A stretch of DNA of 16,762 bases, from contig NZ_CALIAV010000101.1 in NCBI RefSeq assembly GCF_938045625.1, forward strand, positions 1 through 16,762, in the 5' to 3' direction. This DNA is from an uncultured Campylobacter sp. (lineage in GTDB: Bacteria; Campylobacterota; Campylobacteria; Campylobacterales; Campylobacteraceae). The position numbers were made by a program, and so were the translations under genes. Numbering within the stretch: position 1 is the first letter of the stretch; every line of letters starts with the position of its first letter. Below are positions 6,499-13,534 of the stretch, in pieces. The notes below the pieces were generated by a model, which had not been told where the DNA came from, ran no database searches, and saw only the letters and a program-made list of their open reading frames with translations.

Positions 6499-8463
6499 TT
6501 AAGCCTCTTTGGCTTGCTTGTTTTTCATTATGATTACGCCGATGATTAGCGCCGCTACCATGATAGCCTGCGGTATCAAGCTCTCGTAATACGGATAAAT
6601 GCCTAGCCATTCGATAGTCGGGAAGCCCTCGATCTTAGTCGGAACGAAAATTTTACCCTCGACGAACTCCATAAGCCCCTTGCCCACAAACACGATCGAC
6701 ATATAAAAGATGATCGCCGAAGTGACCAAGAAAAACGGCTTGATCGGGATTTTGATAGCAAAAATTTTAAACACGTAGTAAGTAACAAACAAGACGACTA
6801 GCCCCACTACAAATCCCAGCGCTATCATCGAGTAGCCCGCGCTATCTTTAGCGTCGAAAATCAGCGCCTGATAGAAAAGCACGGTCTCCGCACCCTCTCT
6901 AAATACGGCTAAAAACACCGTCCACCAAAGCGCCTTAGCAGAACCAGCCGATATCGACTCGCTGACGTGACTTTGGATATATTTGCTCCATTTTTTCGCG
7001 CCTGCGTTTGAAAGCAGCCAAAAACCGACGTAAAAGAGTAGTCCCACGGCGATAAGCATCACCGCGCCCTCCATCACCTCTCTTTTTTGACCTGCAGCGC
7101 CGGCAAATATCAAATTCATAATCCACGCCATAACAAAGCTTAGCACGACCGCTACGCCAAGCGAGCTATAAACGATACTCATGCGCTTTTCGTTGCCGGT
7201 TTTTAGCAGATACGCCACGACTGCCGCCACGATGATAAGCGCCTCAAATCCCTCGCGAAGTATGACCGTAAGCGCGTAAACAAATAGCGCCCAAGGCGAG
7301 CTACTGCCGCTTGTTTTTTCTAACGCGGCGTCTAAATTTGCGCCTAGGTTATCGGCTGCTTGCTGGAGTCTCTCGACGCTCACGCCCGCCTTCATCAGCG
7401 CGACTACTTCGCCGAAATTTCCTTCTATCTTAGTTTTTAGGCCTACGTCTATCGCGCCTACTTTGTTTTCCATGCCGCTACCTTCGAACTCGTCGAAGTA
7501 AATATCCTGCGCATCGCTCATAGCTTTAGCTACGTCTTTTGCGGCGTAAAGTTTGATCGCGTCGGCGATTTTTGCCTTTATGTTTGCAACCACCGGCGCA
7601 AAATCAGTAGCCGCGTCATCCTCGGCGCTATCAGGCAAAACTACGTTGGTAGCTAGCGAGCCCGAGTCCATAGGTAGCTTGGCGACGTTTTCGTATATCA
7701 GCGCATCAAGCTCTTCCAAATTTGACTTTAGTACGTCGGCGGCTACATCGTTGTTTATCGCTATTATCGCCGAACCCATTCGCTTTTGGATGTCGCCGTC
7801 GATACCCTGACCGCCGTTTATAAATCTACGGATAGCCTCTTCTAACTTCGTGTTGCGATATAGCTCAAATTTGGCTTTGTTGTTTATCTGCTGTTTTGCT
7901 GCGTCTTTGTCGCCCTTTTCGTAAGCCGCGCCCGCAGCGCTAAGGGCTGTTTTTATGTCGTTATAAACCACTTGCCAGTGCGGCTCGATAGCGGCGATGC
8001 TTGCAGGCTGCGCCGTAGTTTGGCTAGCCTCAGTAGCTTTAGCAGTCTGCGCGGCATCTGCGTTTTTAGGATCGGAGTACTCGCCCACTAGCTTGTGACC
8101 GGTGTTTATGACGGGCAAAACCTCATCCATCTCTTTATTTAGATCGTCCATTATAGCTTGTATCTCTTCTACCGGTTTTTTGGCGATGATGGCTTTGCGG
8201 ATTTTGCCGAATTTAGACTCCATCGAGTAGGCTTTTTTCTGCCCCAAATTTACCCTGATCGCCGCTTCGATATTTTCAAAATGCCCAAAATAAGCATTTT
8301 GCGTAGCGGTTTTTGCCTCGTCGATCTTGCCCTCTTTATACTGCTGAATGATACTTACGAATGAATCTTTTATGCTCTGTATCTCAGGGCCGTAGTCGGT
8401 ATCGGCTGCATTTAGCATAAAAGGGATAAAAAGCGCGAGTATAAATTTTAAAAATTTGCTCAT
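6499..8463 (-). CDS. FTR1-family iron permease with large periplasmic domain
   Basis: This 654-residue inner-membrane permease is the first gene of the P19 iron operon. A signal peptide (about 1-20) is followed by a helical, charged periplasmic region to about residue 385, then an FTR1 domain of roughly seven helices. The two hallmark REXXE iron-binding motifs are intact: REGFE (403-407) and REGAE (522-526). The periplasmic region seems to contain three related units, about 25-120, 160-265 and 287-383, with a YFxxFE-type motif in the first and third. It matches Cj1658 and E. coli FetM, which take up iron together with P19/FetP. The start has CGGAG six bases upstream. Candidate promoter and Fur-type sites lie in the 201-base gap before it, consistent with iron repression. 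Confidence 0.95.
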   Translation of the reverse strand: MSKFLKFILALFIPFMLNAADTDYGPEIQSIKDSFVSIIQQYKEGKIDEAKTATQNAYFGHFENIEAAIRVNLGQKKAYSMESKFGKIRKAIIAKKPVEEIQAIMDDLNKEMDEVLPVINTGHKLVGEYSDPKNADAAQTAKATEASQTTAQPASIAAIEPHWQVVYNDIKTALSAAGAAYEKGDKDAAKQQINNKAKFELYRNTKLEEAIRRFINGGQGIDGDIQKRMGSAIIAINNDVAADVLKSNLEELDALIYENVAKLPMDSGSLATNVVLPDSAEDDAATDFAPVVANIKAKIADAIKLYAAKDVAKAMSDAQDIYFDEFEGSGMENKVGAIDVGLKTKIEGNFGEVVALMKAGVSVERLQQAADNLGANLDAALEKTSGSSSPWALFVYALTVILREGFEALIIVAAVVAYLLKTGNEKRMSIVYSSLGVAVVLSFVMAWIMNLIFAGAAGQKREVMEGAVMLIAVGLLFYVGFWLLSNAGAKKWSKYIQSHVSESISAGSAKALWWTVFLAVFREGAETVLFYQALIFDAKDSAGYSMIALGFVVGLVVLFVTYYVFKIFAIKIPIKPFFLVTSAIIFYMSIVFVGKGLMEFVEGKIFVPTKIEGFPTIEWLGIYPYYESLIPQAIMVAALIIGVIIMKNKQAKEA

Positions 8464-8496
8464 AAAAAACTCCGATAAAATATGTTTTAAGTGGCT

Positions 8497-8505
8497 ATTT
8501 TACCA
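8497..8505 (-). promoter_or_regulatory. Extended -10 promoter of the iron operon
   Basis: TGGTAAAAT on the minus strand is an extended -10 of the kind seen upstream of selA in this window. It would start transcription near 8490, leaving a leader of about 27 bases before the FTR1 ATG. Upstream is T-rich with no clear -35, as usual for Campylobacter sigma70 promoters. Confidence 0.55.
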
Positions 8506-8535
8506 TTTAAAAACTTTAGCGAAAATAAAAACGGC

Positions 8536-8557
8536 TATCAAGTATCAATATTATCAA
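8536..8557 (-). promoter_or_regulatory. Candidate Fur-binding array
   Basis: Three TTGATA words on the minus strand (8557-8552, 8548-8543, 8541-8536) form TTGATAATATTGATACTTGA-like sequence. This resembles the repeated GATAAT/ATTGAT hexamers of Fur boxes but fits the 19-bp E. coli consensus only partly. It lies upstream of an iron-uptake operon known to be iron-repressed in C. jejuni. It is about 31 bases upstream of the proposed -10, so it may act with a second promoter or by Fur polymerisation. Confidence 0.45.
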
Positions 8558-8631
8558 CAAGCTATATTTTTTGATTATTAGATTGATCCGACTTTGAAAT
8601 TTGAGTAAATTTAAGGAGTAAAATTTGAAAG

Positions 8632-8661
8632 AAATTTCGGGAGCGAGTCGCCCCCGAATTT
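8632..8661 (-). terminator. Terminator of the formate dehydrogenase operon
   Basis: The transcript folds as AAATTCGGG-GGCG-act-CGCT-CCCGAAATTT: a stem of about 12 bp with one mismatch and one bulge around a 3-base loop, starting 3 bases after the fdhB stop. The 3' side continues AAATTTCTTTC, which is moderately U-rich. Its place and strength argue that fdhB is the last gene of its operon. Confidence 0.7.
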
Positions 8662-8664
8662 GAG

Positions 8665-9225
8665 TTAGATAGTAGCGCCCGCTTGTCTTAGCATAACGCG
8701 TTTGCGATATACGTTTGACACGTCTGCGGCGTCGCCTACTAGTAGCGCGTTGGTGGCGCAAACGGCGGCGCACATAGGGACTTTGCCCTCTGAGATGCGG
8801 TTTTGGCCGTACATATGAAGCTCCTCGTGAGAGTTCGTCTCCTCAGGGCCTCCCGCACACATGGTGCACTTATCCATAGCGCCTTTTATGCCGAATGCTC
8901 CGTCTCTAGGAAACTGCGGCGCGCCAAACGGACATGCGTATAGGCAGTATCCGCAGCCGATGCATTTGTTTTTATCGTGAAGCACTATACCGTCGGCTCT
9001 GATGTAAAAACAATCCACCGGACAAACTTGCTCGCAAGGAGCGTCGGTGCAGTGCTGGCACGCGATAGTAGTTGAGACCTCTTTACCCTCAATACCATCG
9101 TGAAGCGTGATAACCTTTCTTCTATAAATTCCAACTGGAAGCTCGTGAGCAGAAGAGCAGGCGACTTGACATCCAAAGCAGCTGATACATCTATTAGTAT
9201 CTACAAAAAATTTCATTCTTGCCAT
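8665..9225 (-). CDS. fdhB: Formate dehydrogenase iron-sulfur subunit
   Basis: This 186-residue ferredoxin-like subunit passes electrons from FdhA towards the membrane. It has 16 cysteines in four groups suited to four [4Fe-4S] clusters: 13/16/19/23; 56/59/64/68; 88/91/94/98; and Cys72 together with 120/123/152/156 closing the remaining positions. It is short: E. coli FdnH is near 290 residues with a C-terminal membrane helix, whereas this one ends soon after the last cluster and has no hydrophobic anchor. It starts 10 bases after fdhA with AGGAG at the right spacing. A terminator follows at once, so no cytochrome subunit gene is attached. It has no signal peptide and is presumably exported bound to FdhA through the Tat route. 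Confidence 0.93.
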   Translation of the reverse strand: MARMKFFVDTNRCISCFGCQVACSSAHELPVGIYRRKVITLHDGIEGKEVSTTIACQHCTDAPCEQVCPVDCFYIRADGIVLHDKNKCIGCGYCLYACPFGAPQFPRDGAFGIKGAMDKCTMCAGGPEETNSHEELHMYGQNRISEGKVPMCAAVCATNALLVGDAADVSNVYRKRVMLRQAGATI

Positions 9226-9235
9226 TTTTCTCTCC

Positions 9236-12211
9236 TTACTCTTTACCTAGGGCGTCTCTCTCGCCATACTCGTGATAAAACGATGTTTTAAAGGTGTTCT
9301 CTTCAGCTTTTTCTATGCGGCAAAGACCTGCGTTAAATTCTGAAATTTGAGTAACCGGATCAAAGCCGTAGTTTGTTACGGTATTAAAGCTCTCGCCGAT
9401 CGTATAAGGCTTAGTACCCTCAGGATAGCGGTCTTCTAGGCTCACGCCTTGCATAACGCCCGCGAAGTTATACGGCATACAAATTCTGTCCGGCGTAACC
9501 ATCTGAGTATGATAGCAACGAACCTTGATCTTAGTGCCTTGCGGAGAGTGGATCCACATCATATCGCGATCTTGGATGCCGTATTTTAGGGCAAGCTCAG
9601 GGTGGACGTTAGCAAACATCTCAGGCGTGATCGCCGCTAGATACTTGCTCGTTCGCTCTATCATTCCCGCGCCGCTTAAATTTACTACGCGCAATGTGCT
9701 AAATACGATAGGGAATTCCTTACTCCAGTCTTTTGCTTGTTGTTCGGACTTAAATTTAGTCTCGACGCGGAAATTTCTAGCCTGATCGTCAAAAGTCGGG
9801 TATTTTTGTACCAAATCCCAGCGCGGAGAGTGGATAGGCTCGCGGTGTTTAGGGATCGGATCTAGGAATTCCCAAACGATCATTCTAGCTCTTGCGTTAC
9901 CGTAAGGCACTACGCCTTTTTCGCGGCATTTTTCTAAGATAAGTCCGCTATAGTCCATGCTCCAGCTAGCGCCCATTTTAGCTTTTTCCTCTTCGGTTAG
10001 CGTGATGCCTAGTACTTTTTCGATATTTTCTTTGGTTATTTGCGGATAGCCGCCTTTTACCTGCGAGCCGACTAAGGTTGCATCCTCGCTAGCTAGCTGG
10101 CTAACGCCGTTATGCTCTAAGCCGAAGCGATTTCTAAATCCGCTACCGCCTTCTGTATAAGGCTTACTCATGTCGTAAAGTATCGGCGTACCAGGGTGTT
10201 TAGTATCCCATGCAGGCCAAGGTTTACCGTAGTACTCGCCTTTTACTTCTCCGCCGATACCCATTAACGTATCGGGATCGAAATTTTGCCAGTTAGCCTG
10301 ATGCCTTCTAAACATCTCGGCCGTTCTACCACCGCATCCGATCGAATTTCCTATGCGAGCGATTTCGTTTGTTGCATCGTCAGGCCATACGAAGTCGTCT
10401 TTTACCTGCTTTATCTCGCGGTCCACGATATCCATCTTCATGCCGCGGACGTATTCGTCGTAAAAGCCGAATTTTTTAGCGAATGCAAACATAACCTCTT
10501 GATCGGGCTTACTTTCGTAAAGCGGATCTACTACCTTAGTTCGCCACTGGCCGGAGCGATTCGTAGAGCTTAAATGCCCCTCGTTTTCAAACGCGGTAGC
10601 CACCGGCAAGATATAAATTCCGTCTTTTCTATCGCTTAAAATCGCGACTTCGTTGACGAAAGGTTCGGCTATGACTAGTAAGTCTAATTTATCGACGGCT
10701 TGTTGAATTTTAGTTAAGTGCGCCATAGAAGTTAGACCGGTTCCTTGTACCCAAAGAACGCGAAGCTTACCGCTAGTATATGTTTTTTCTTCTTTTAAGA
10801 CGCCCTGCCACCATTTTGATAGCGACCAGCCCTTTTCGTTTCTCCAGTTTCTATCTTCCGGATTTTGCGGATCATGATAAAAATACTCTTCAAATACGGT
10901 ATTTTTTACCGGAGCGCCGCCCTGTTTCGGCTCTTTTGTCGAAACCGCGAATCGTTTGATAAACTCATCGTAATCAACACCCCAGCCTTTGCAGTAGTAT
11001 TTCCACGAGGCGTCTCCTAGTCCGTAATACATAGGAAGAGTGTCTGAAAGGTTACCCATATCGGTAGAGCCCTGAACGTTATCGTGACCGCGAATGATAT
11101 TACAGCCGCCGCCAGGTTTACCCATATTGCCTAGGATTAGTTGAAGGATAGGTAAAATTCTGGTATTTGACGTGCCTACGGAGTGCTGAGTGATGCCTAG
11201 AGCCCAGATAACCGTTCCCGGTTTATTGTGAGCCATTATGTGCGCGGCTTGCATTAGTCTGTCTACAGGTACGCCCGTAACGTCCGAAGTAAGCTCAGGA
11301 GTCCAGTGTTCGGCCTCTTTTCTAACCTCTTCGATACCATAGGTTCTGTTTTCTAAAAATTCTTTATCTTCCCAGCCGTTTTTAAGGATAATGTGAATAA
11401 GTCCATAAATAAGAGCCACGTCCGTTCCTGAACGCTGACGCAAGTAAAGATCCGCGTGCGCAGCCGTTTTAGTAAAATTCGGATCCGCTACGATTAATTT
11501 TGCGTTGTTTCTATCTTTGGCTTGCAACATATGCTTCATACCGCCGACGGGATTTGCTACAGCCGAATTCGCACCGATACAAAAGATCGCTTTTGAATTT
11601 GCCGTCATATCTCCGAAGTGATTCGTCATCGCGCCATAACCCCAAGTATTCGCCACACCGGCGACTGTTGCGCTATGTCAAATGCGTGCTACGTGATCGT
11701 TGCTGTTTGTGCCCCAAAACGCCGCAAATTTGCGGAAATAATAACTTTGCTCGTTGTTAAATTTAGCCGAACCCAAGAAAACTACGCTATCAGGACCGTC
11801 TTCTTTACGGATTTGTAGCATTTTATCGCCGATTTCGTTTACGGCTTGTTCCCAGCTGATGCGCTCCCATTTTCCGTTTACTTTTTTCATCGGAAATTTG
11901 ATGCGTTGTTTTGATTTCGTAAGGTCGATCTGATCGATTCCCTTAGAGCAGTGCGAACCTTGAGATATCGGATGGAACATAGCCATATCTTGGCGCACCC
12001 ATACTCCGTCTTTTACCTCGGCTTCGATACCGCAGCCCGCCGAACAAATAGAACAAATCGTTCTAACTTTTTTTGAACCTTCGTAAGGATTTTTTATCTC
12101 CTCGTTGGTTGCCTTTCTAAACGTCTCGTTTTCGCCAAATGCCATCGTGCTACCGGCACCAAGAGCGGCAAGCTTTAAAAACGAGCGTCTTCCTATGCGT
12201 GAATCACTCAT
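9236..12211 (-). CDS. fdhA: Formate dehydrogenase catalytic subunit, selenoprotein
   Basis: This molybdopterin (or tungsten) enzyme oxidises formate to CO2 in the periplasm. The gene encodes 991 residues if the in-frame UGA at 11680-11678 is read as selenocysteine (Sec178); otherwise it looks split into two frames. The flanking residues DHVARI-U-HSATVAG match the FDH active site, with His179 after Sec. The N-terminus has a twin-arginine signal, GRRSFLK (7-13). A [4Fe-4S] site follows: Cys53, Cys56, Cys60 and Cys88. The last 200 or so residues look like the molybdopterin dinucleotide-binding domain. Length fits FdnG-type subunits (about 980-1015). The ATG has AGGGAG upstream and follows the small Tat gene by 11 bases. 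selA and selB lie just upstream on the same strand. Confidence 0.97.
11645..11680 (-). promoter_or_regulatory. Selenocysteine UGA codon with SECIS hairpin
   Basis: The UGA (11680-11678) is followed by a stem CGCC/GGCG (11663-11660 with 11654-11651) around loop GGUGU, extended by AGU/ACU (11666-11664 with 11647-11645) across an AAU bulge. The loop GGU falls at bases 19-21 after the UGA, the same spacing I count in E. coli fdhF, where loop G and U contact SelB. This supports Sec insertion rather than termination. Confidence 0.85.
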
Positions 12212-12222
12212 GGTTTTCTCCC

Positions 12223-12432
12223 TTAGTAAGCGATCTTATAGTAGTATTCCCACTCTTTGCTTTTTTTGTAAAGCACCTCTTTTTTGCTCGACTTGCCGAC
12301 AACTACGCCGTTGTCGTCAGGAGCAAGCTCATCGCTAGTCGGTTTTGCGATAGCTGCGGTGGCCAATACAGTCCCGCCTACCGCGCCGACCTTCAGAGAT
12401 TTTTTGAGGAAATCTCGTCTTGATCCTTGCAT
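12223..12432 (-). CDS. Small twin-arginine protein of the formate dehydrogenase operon
   Basis: This 69-residue protein has a textbook Tat signal, SRRDFLKKS (4-12), followed by a hydrophobic stretch to about residue 29 ending in ATAAIAK. The mature part is about 40 residues and ends in a conserved-looking block LYKKSKEWEYYY (54-65). It resembles the family described as a formate dehydrogenase region TAT target (TIGR02811), small proteins next to FDH genes with a Y-K-x-S-x-H-x-x-x-Y-Y tail; here the His position is Glu60. Its role is unknown. A Tat signal with almost no mature domain suggests a bound cofactor or a small FDH subunit or assembly factor. AAGGAG precedes its ATG and it is the first gene of the operon. 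Confidence 0.9.
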   Translation of the reverse strand: MQGSRRDFLKKSLKVGAVGGTVLATAAIAKPTSDELAPDDNGVVVGKSSKKEVLYKKSKEWEYYYKIAY

Positions 12433-12512
12433 GTTTTCTCCTTATTAATCCCAAATTTGAAATTTTTGAGACGTTTTTAGAAAGATATTGTTCAAATTTT
12501 GCATATTTCCTA

Positions 12513-12535
12513 GGCGTAGTGCGCCTTACAGGCGC
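12513..12535 (-). promoter_or_regulatory. Two mutually exclusive GC-rich hairpins in the fdh leader
   Basis: Within an AT-rich leader, GCGCC (12521-12525) can pair with GGCGC (12531-12535) across a 5-base loop, or CGCC (12522-12525) can pair with GGCG (12513-12516). Both cannot form at once. They sit about 80-100 bases before the first start codon of the operon. They could serve a switch, but the short 4-5 bp stems could also be chance. Confidence 0.35.
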
Positions 12536-12576
12536 GTATTTTAGGGCACTTGCATATTTTAAAATATCACTGTGCA

Positions 12577-12585
12577 AATTTAGCA
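12577..12585 (-). promoter_or_regulatory. Candidate extended -10 of the fdh operon
   Basis: TGCTAAATT on the minus strand resembles the TGCTAAAAT before selA. Transcription would start near 12570, giving a leader of about 138 bases that carries the hairpins and two of the AAATATGC words. Other AT-rich -10-like words exist upstream, so the choice is uncertain. Confidence 0.35.
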
Positions 12586-12726
12586 TATTTTGAGAATAAA
12601 TGAAGTAAAAATATTAGATTAATTACGAAACTTAATAAATAGTTAAGATAACCTGAAATTTAGCTTAAATTTTAATACTTCATATCAAGTTAAAAATGTA
12701 TATTTTATGTAACTCCGGGGCTTTTT

Positions 12727-12751
12727 GAGCTAAATTTGTCAAATTTAGCTC
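12727..12751 (-). terminator. Perfect 12-bp inverted repeat after the dsb-like gene
   Basis: GAGCTAAATTTG and CAAATTTAGCTC flank a single central base, starting 16 bases after the dsb-like stop. Realistically this is a stem of 11 bp with a 3-base loop. On the minus transcript it is followed by AAAAAGCCCCGG, not by U's, while on the plus strand it is preceded by TTTTT. It is probably the end of this transcript, but it could also be a protein-binding site for the fdh region. Confidence 0.55.
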
Positions 12752-12767
12752 AAATTTGCGTTAGACA

Positions 12768-13475
12768 TTATTTTTGTAGGTCGCTTAGATTTACTATGAA
12801 AGGCACGGAGCGAACGCCGGCGGCGGAGTATTTTTGTCTTAAATTATCCATCGCTTTTACGTCTGCGTCACTGACTGCACCGTCTGCCACCTTATAGTCG
12901 TCCGCAAAATATTTTCGTAAAATTTTGATCTTGTCGCTATCGGTTTTCGCGCTTGCTACGTCTTTATATATCAAAAAGCTTTTTTGCAAAGACGATACGT
13001 CGTGAACCGGAGTTAAGATTAGCTTTACGTTGCTTTCTTTTAACGTCGCTTCGATCTTTTCAAGCTCTAGGCGGCAGTACGGGCACTCAGGATCGGAAAA
13101 CATCACGATAGTTGGCTTTTTAGAGTCGTTTCCTAGAGTGATGATATTTTCTTTTTGCTCGTTTTTATAGACTTTTGAGATATTTTTCGCCGCTATTTCC
13201 TTTTTTATCTCTTGCAGGTAGGCTTTTTGCGCCTTTAGGTCGATGATATCCGGGAAAAGCAAGTCGCCTTTAGTAAAGATAACCTCATCTTGACTCACTT
13301 GACCGTTGCTCAAATTTACCACGACCGCTTCGATTCCGTCGGTTAACGGTTTGCGCTCGGTTACGTTTACTTTCACGCCCTCGCCGACCATCTGCGAATA
13401 AAAACCGACCACTTGCTCGTTTGACGCCGCAAACATCGCAGAGGCCGCCATTAGCGACAAAACTATTTTTTTCAT
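12768..13475 (-). CDS. Periplasmic DsbC/DsbG-like thiol-disulfide protein
   Basis: This 235-residue protein has a signal peptide (about 1-17, cut near MFAAS). An N-terminal region (about 18-105) has the look of a DsbC dimerisation domain plus linker helix. The thioredoxin fold from about 118 has active site CPYC (131-134) in FSDPECPYC and the cis-proline in RSVPFIV (Pro225). It probably isomerises or reduces disulfides in periplasmic proteins. In C. jejuni a similar gene (Cj1380) also follows selA-selB, so the neighbourhood is conserved. It has AAAGGAA before its ATG, its own TATAAT promoter and a strong inverted repeat after it, so it is likely transcribed alone. The only other cysteine seen near the active site is the second of the pair, so a two-cysteine redox cycle is expected. 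Confidence 0.9.
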   Translation of the reverse strand: MKKIVLSLMAASAMFAASNEQVVGFYSQMVGEGVKVNVTERKPLTDGIEAVVVNLSNGQVSQDEVIFTKGDLLFPDIIDLKAQKAYLQEIKKEIAAKNISKVYKNEQKENIITLGNDSKKPTIVMFSDPECPYCRLELEKIEATLKESNVKLILTPVHDVSSLQKSFLIYKDVASAKTDSDKIKILRKYFADDYKVADGAVSDADVKAMDNLRQKYSAAGVRSVPFIVNLSDLQK

Positions 13476-13502
13476 TTCATTCCTTTTTAAAAATTTGCGC
13501 GG

Positions 13503-13508
13503 ATTATA
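13503..13508 (-). promoter_or_regulatory. Promoter of the dsb-like gene
   Basis: A perfect TATAAT on the minus strand lies 27 bases before the ATG, in CTAATATAATCC. T-rich blocks lie upstream (GATTTTTTATCTATTT), as is usual for Campylobacter sigma70 promoters. It separates this gene from selAB. Confidence 0.6.
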
Positions 13509-13534
13509 TTAGCTTTTTATAAATAGATAAAAAA

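Larger units (their letters stand above)
12433..12767 (-). other. 335-base regulatory gap before the fdh operon
   Basis: No gene is seen here. It is very AT-rich and holds, in transcript order, the inverted repeat after the dsb-like gene, a candidate extended -10, a 14-base palindrome ATATTTTAAAATAT (12554-12567), three AAATATGC words (at 12590, 12559 and 12508 reading leftwards), overlapping GC-rich hairpins, and the ribosome site of the small Tat gene. A gap this long is unusual in this otherwise tightly packed window. Confidence 0.7.

Noticed and set aside
8613..8663. Plus-strand AAGGAG followed by TTG and a 12-codon frame
   Set aside because: The ribosome-site match is good, but the frame lies exactly on the fdhB terminator hairpin, no promoter is seen, and nothing else is transcribed on this strand.
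8516..8773. 85-residue minus-strand frame over the end of fdhB
   Set aside because: The first part is an out-of-frame reading of fdhB (Arg-rich), and the rest runs through the terminator and AT-rich promoter gap.
11678..12211. fdhA as a pseudogene split by a stop codon
   Set aside because: The stop is UGA at the known Sec position, a SECIS-like hairpin follows, both halves are intact and selAB are adjacent.
12335..12586. 83-residue minus-strand frame overlapping the start of the small Tat gene
   Set aside because: It overlaps the Tat gene in another frame and runs through the AT-rich leader. It has no family resemblance, while the Tat gene has a perfect SRRDFLK signal and ribosome site.
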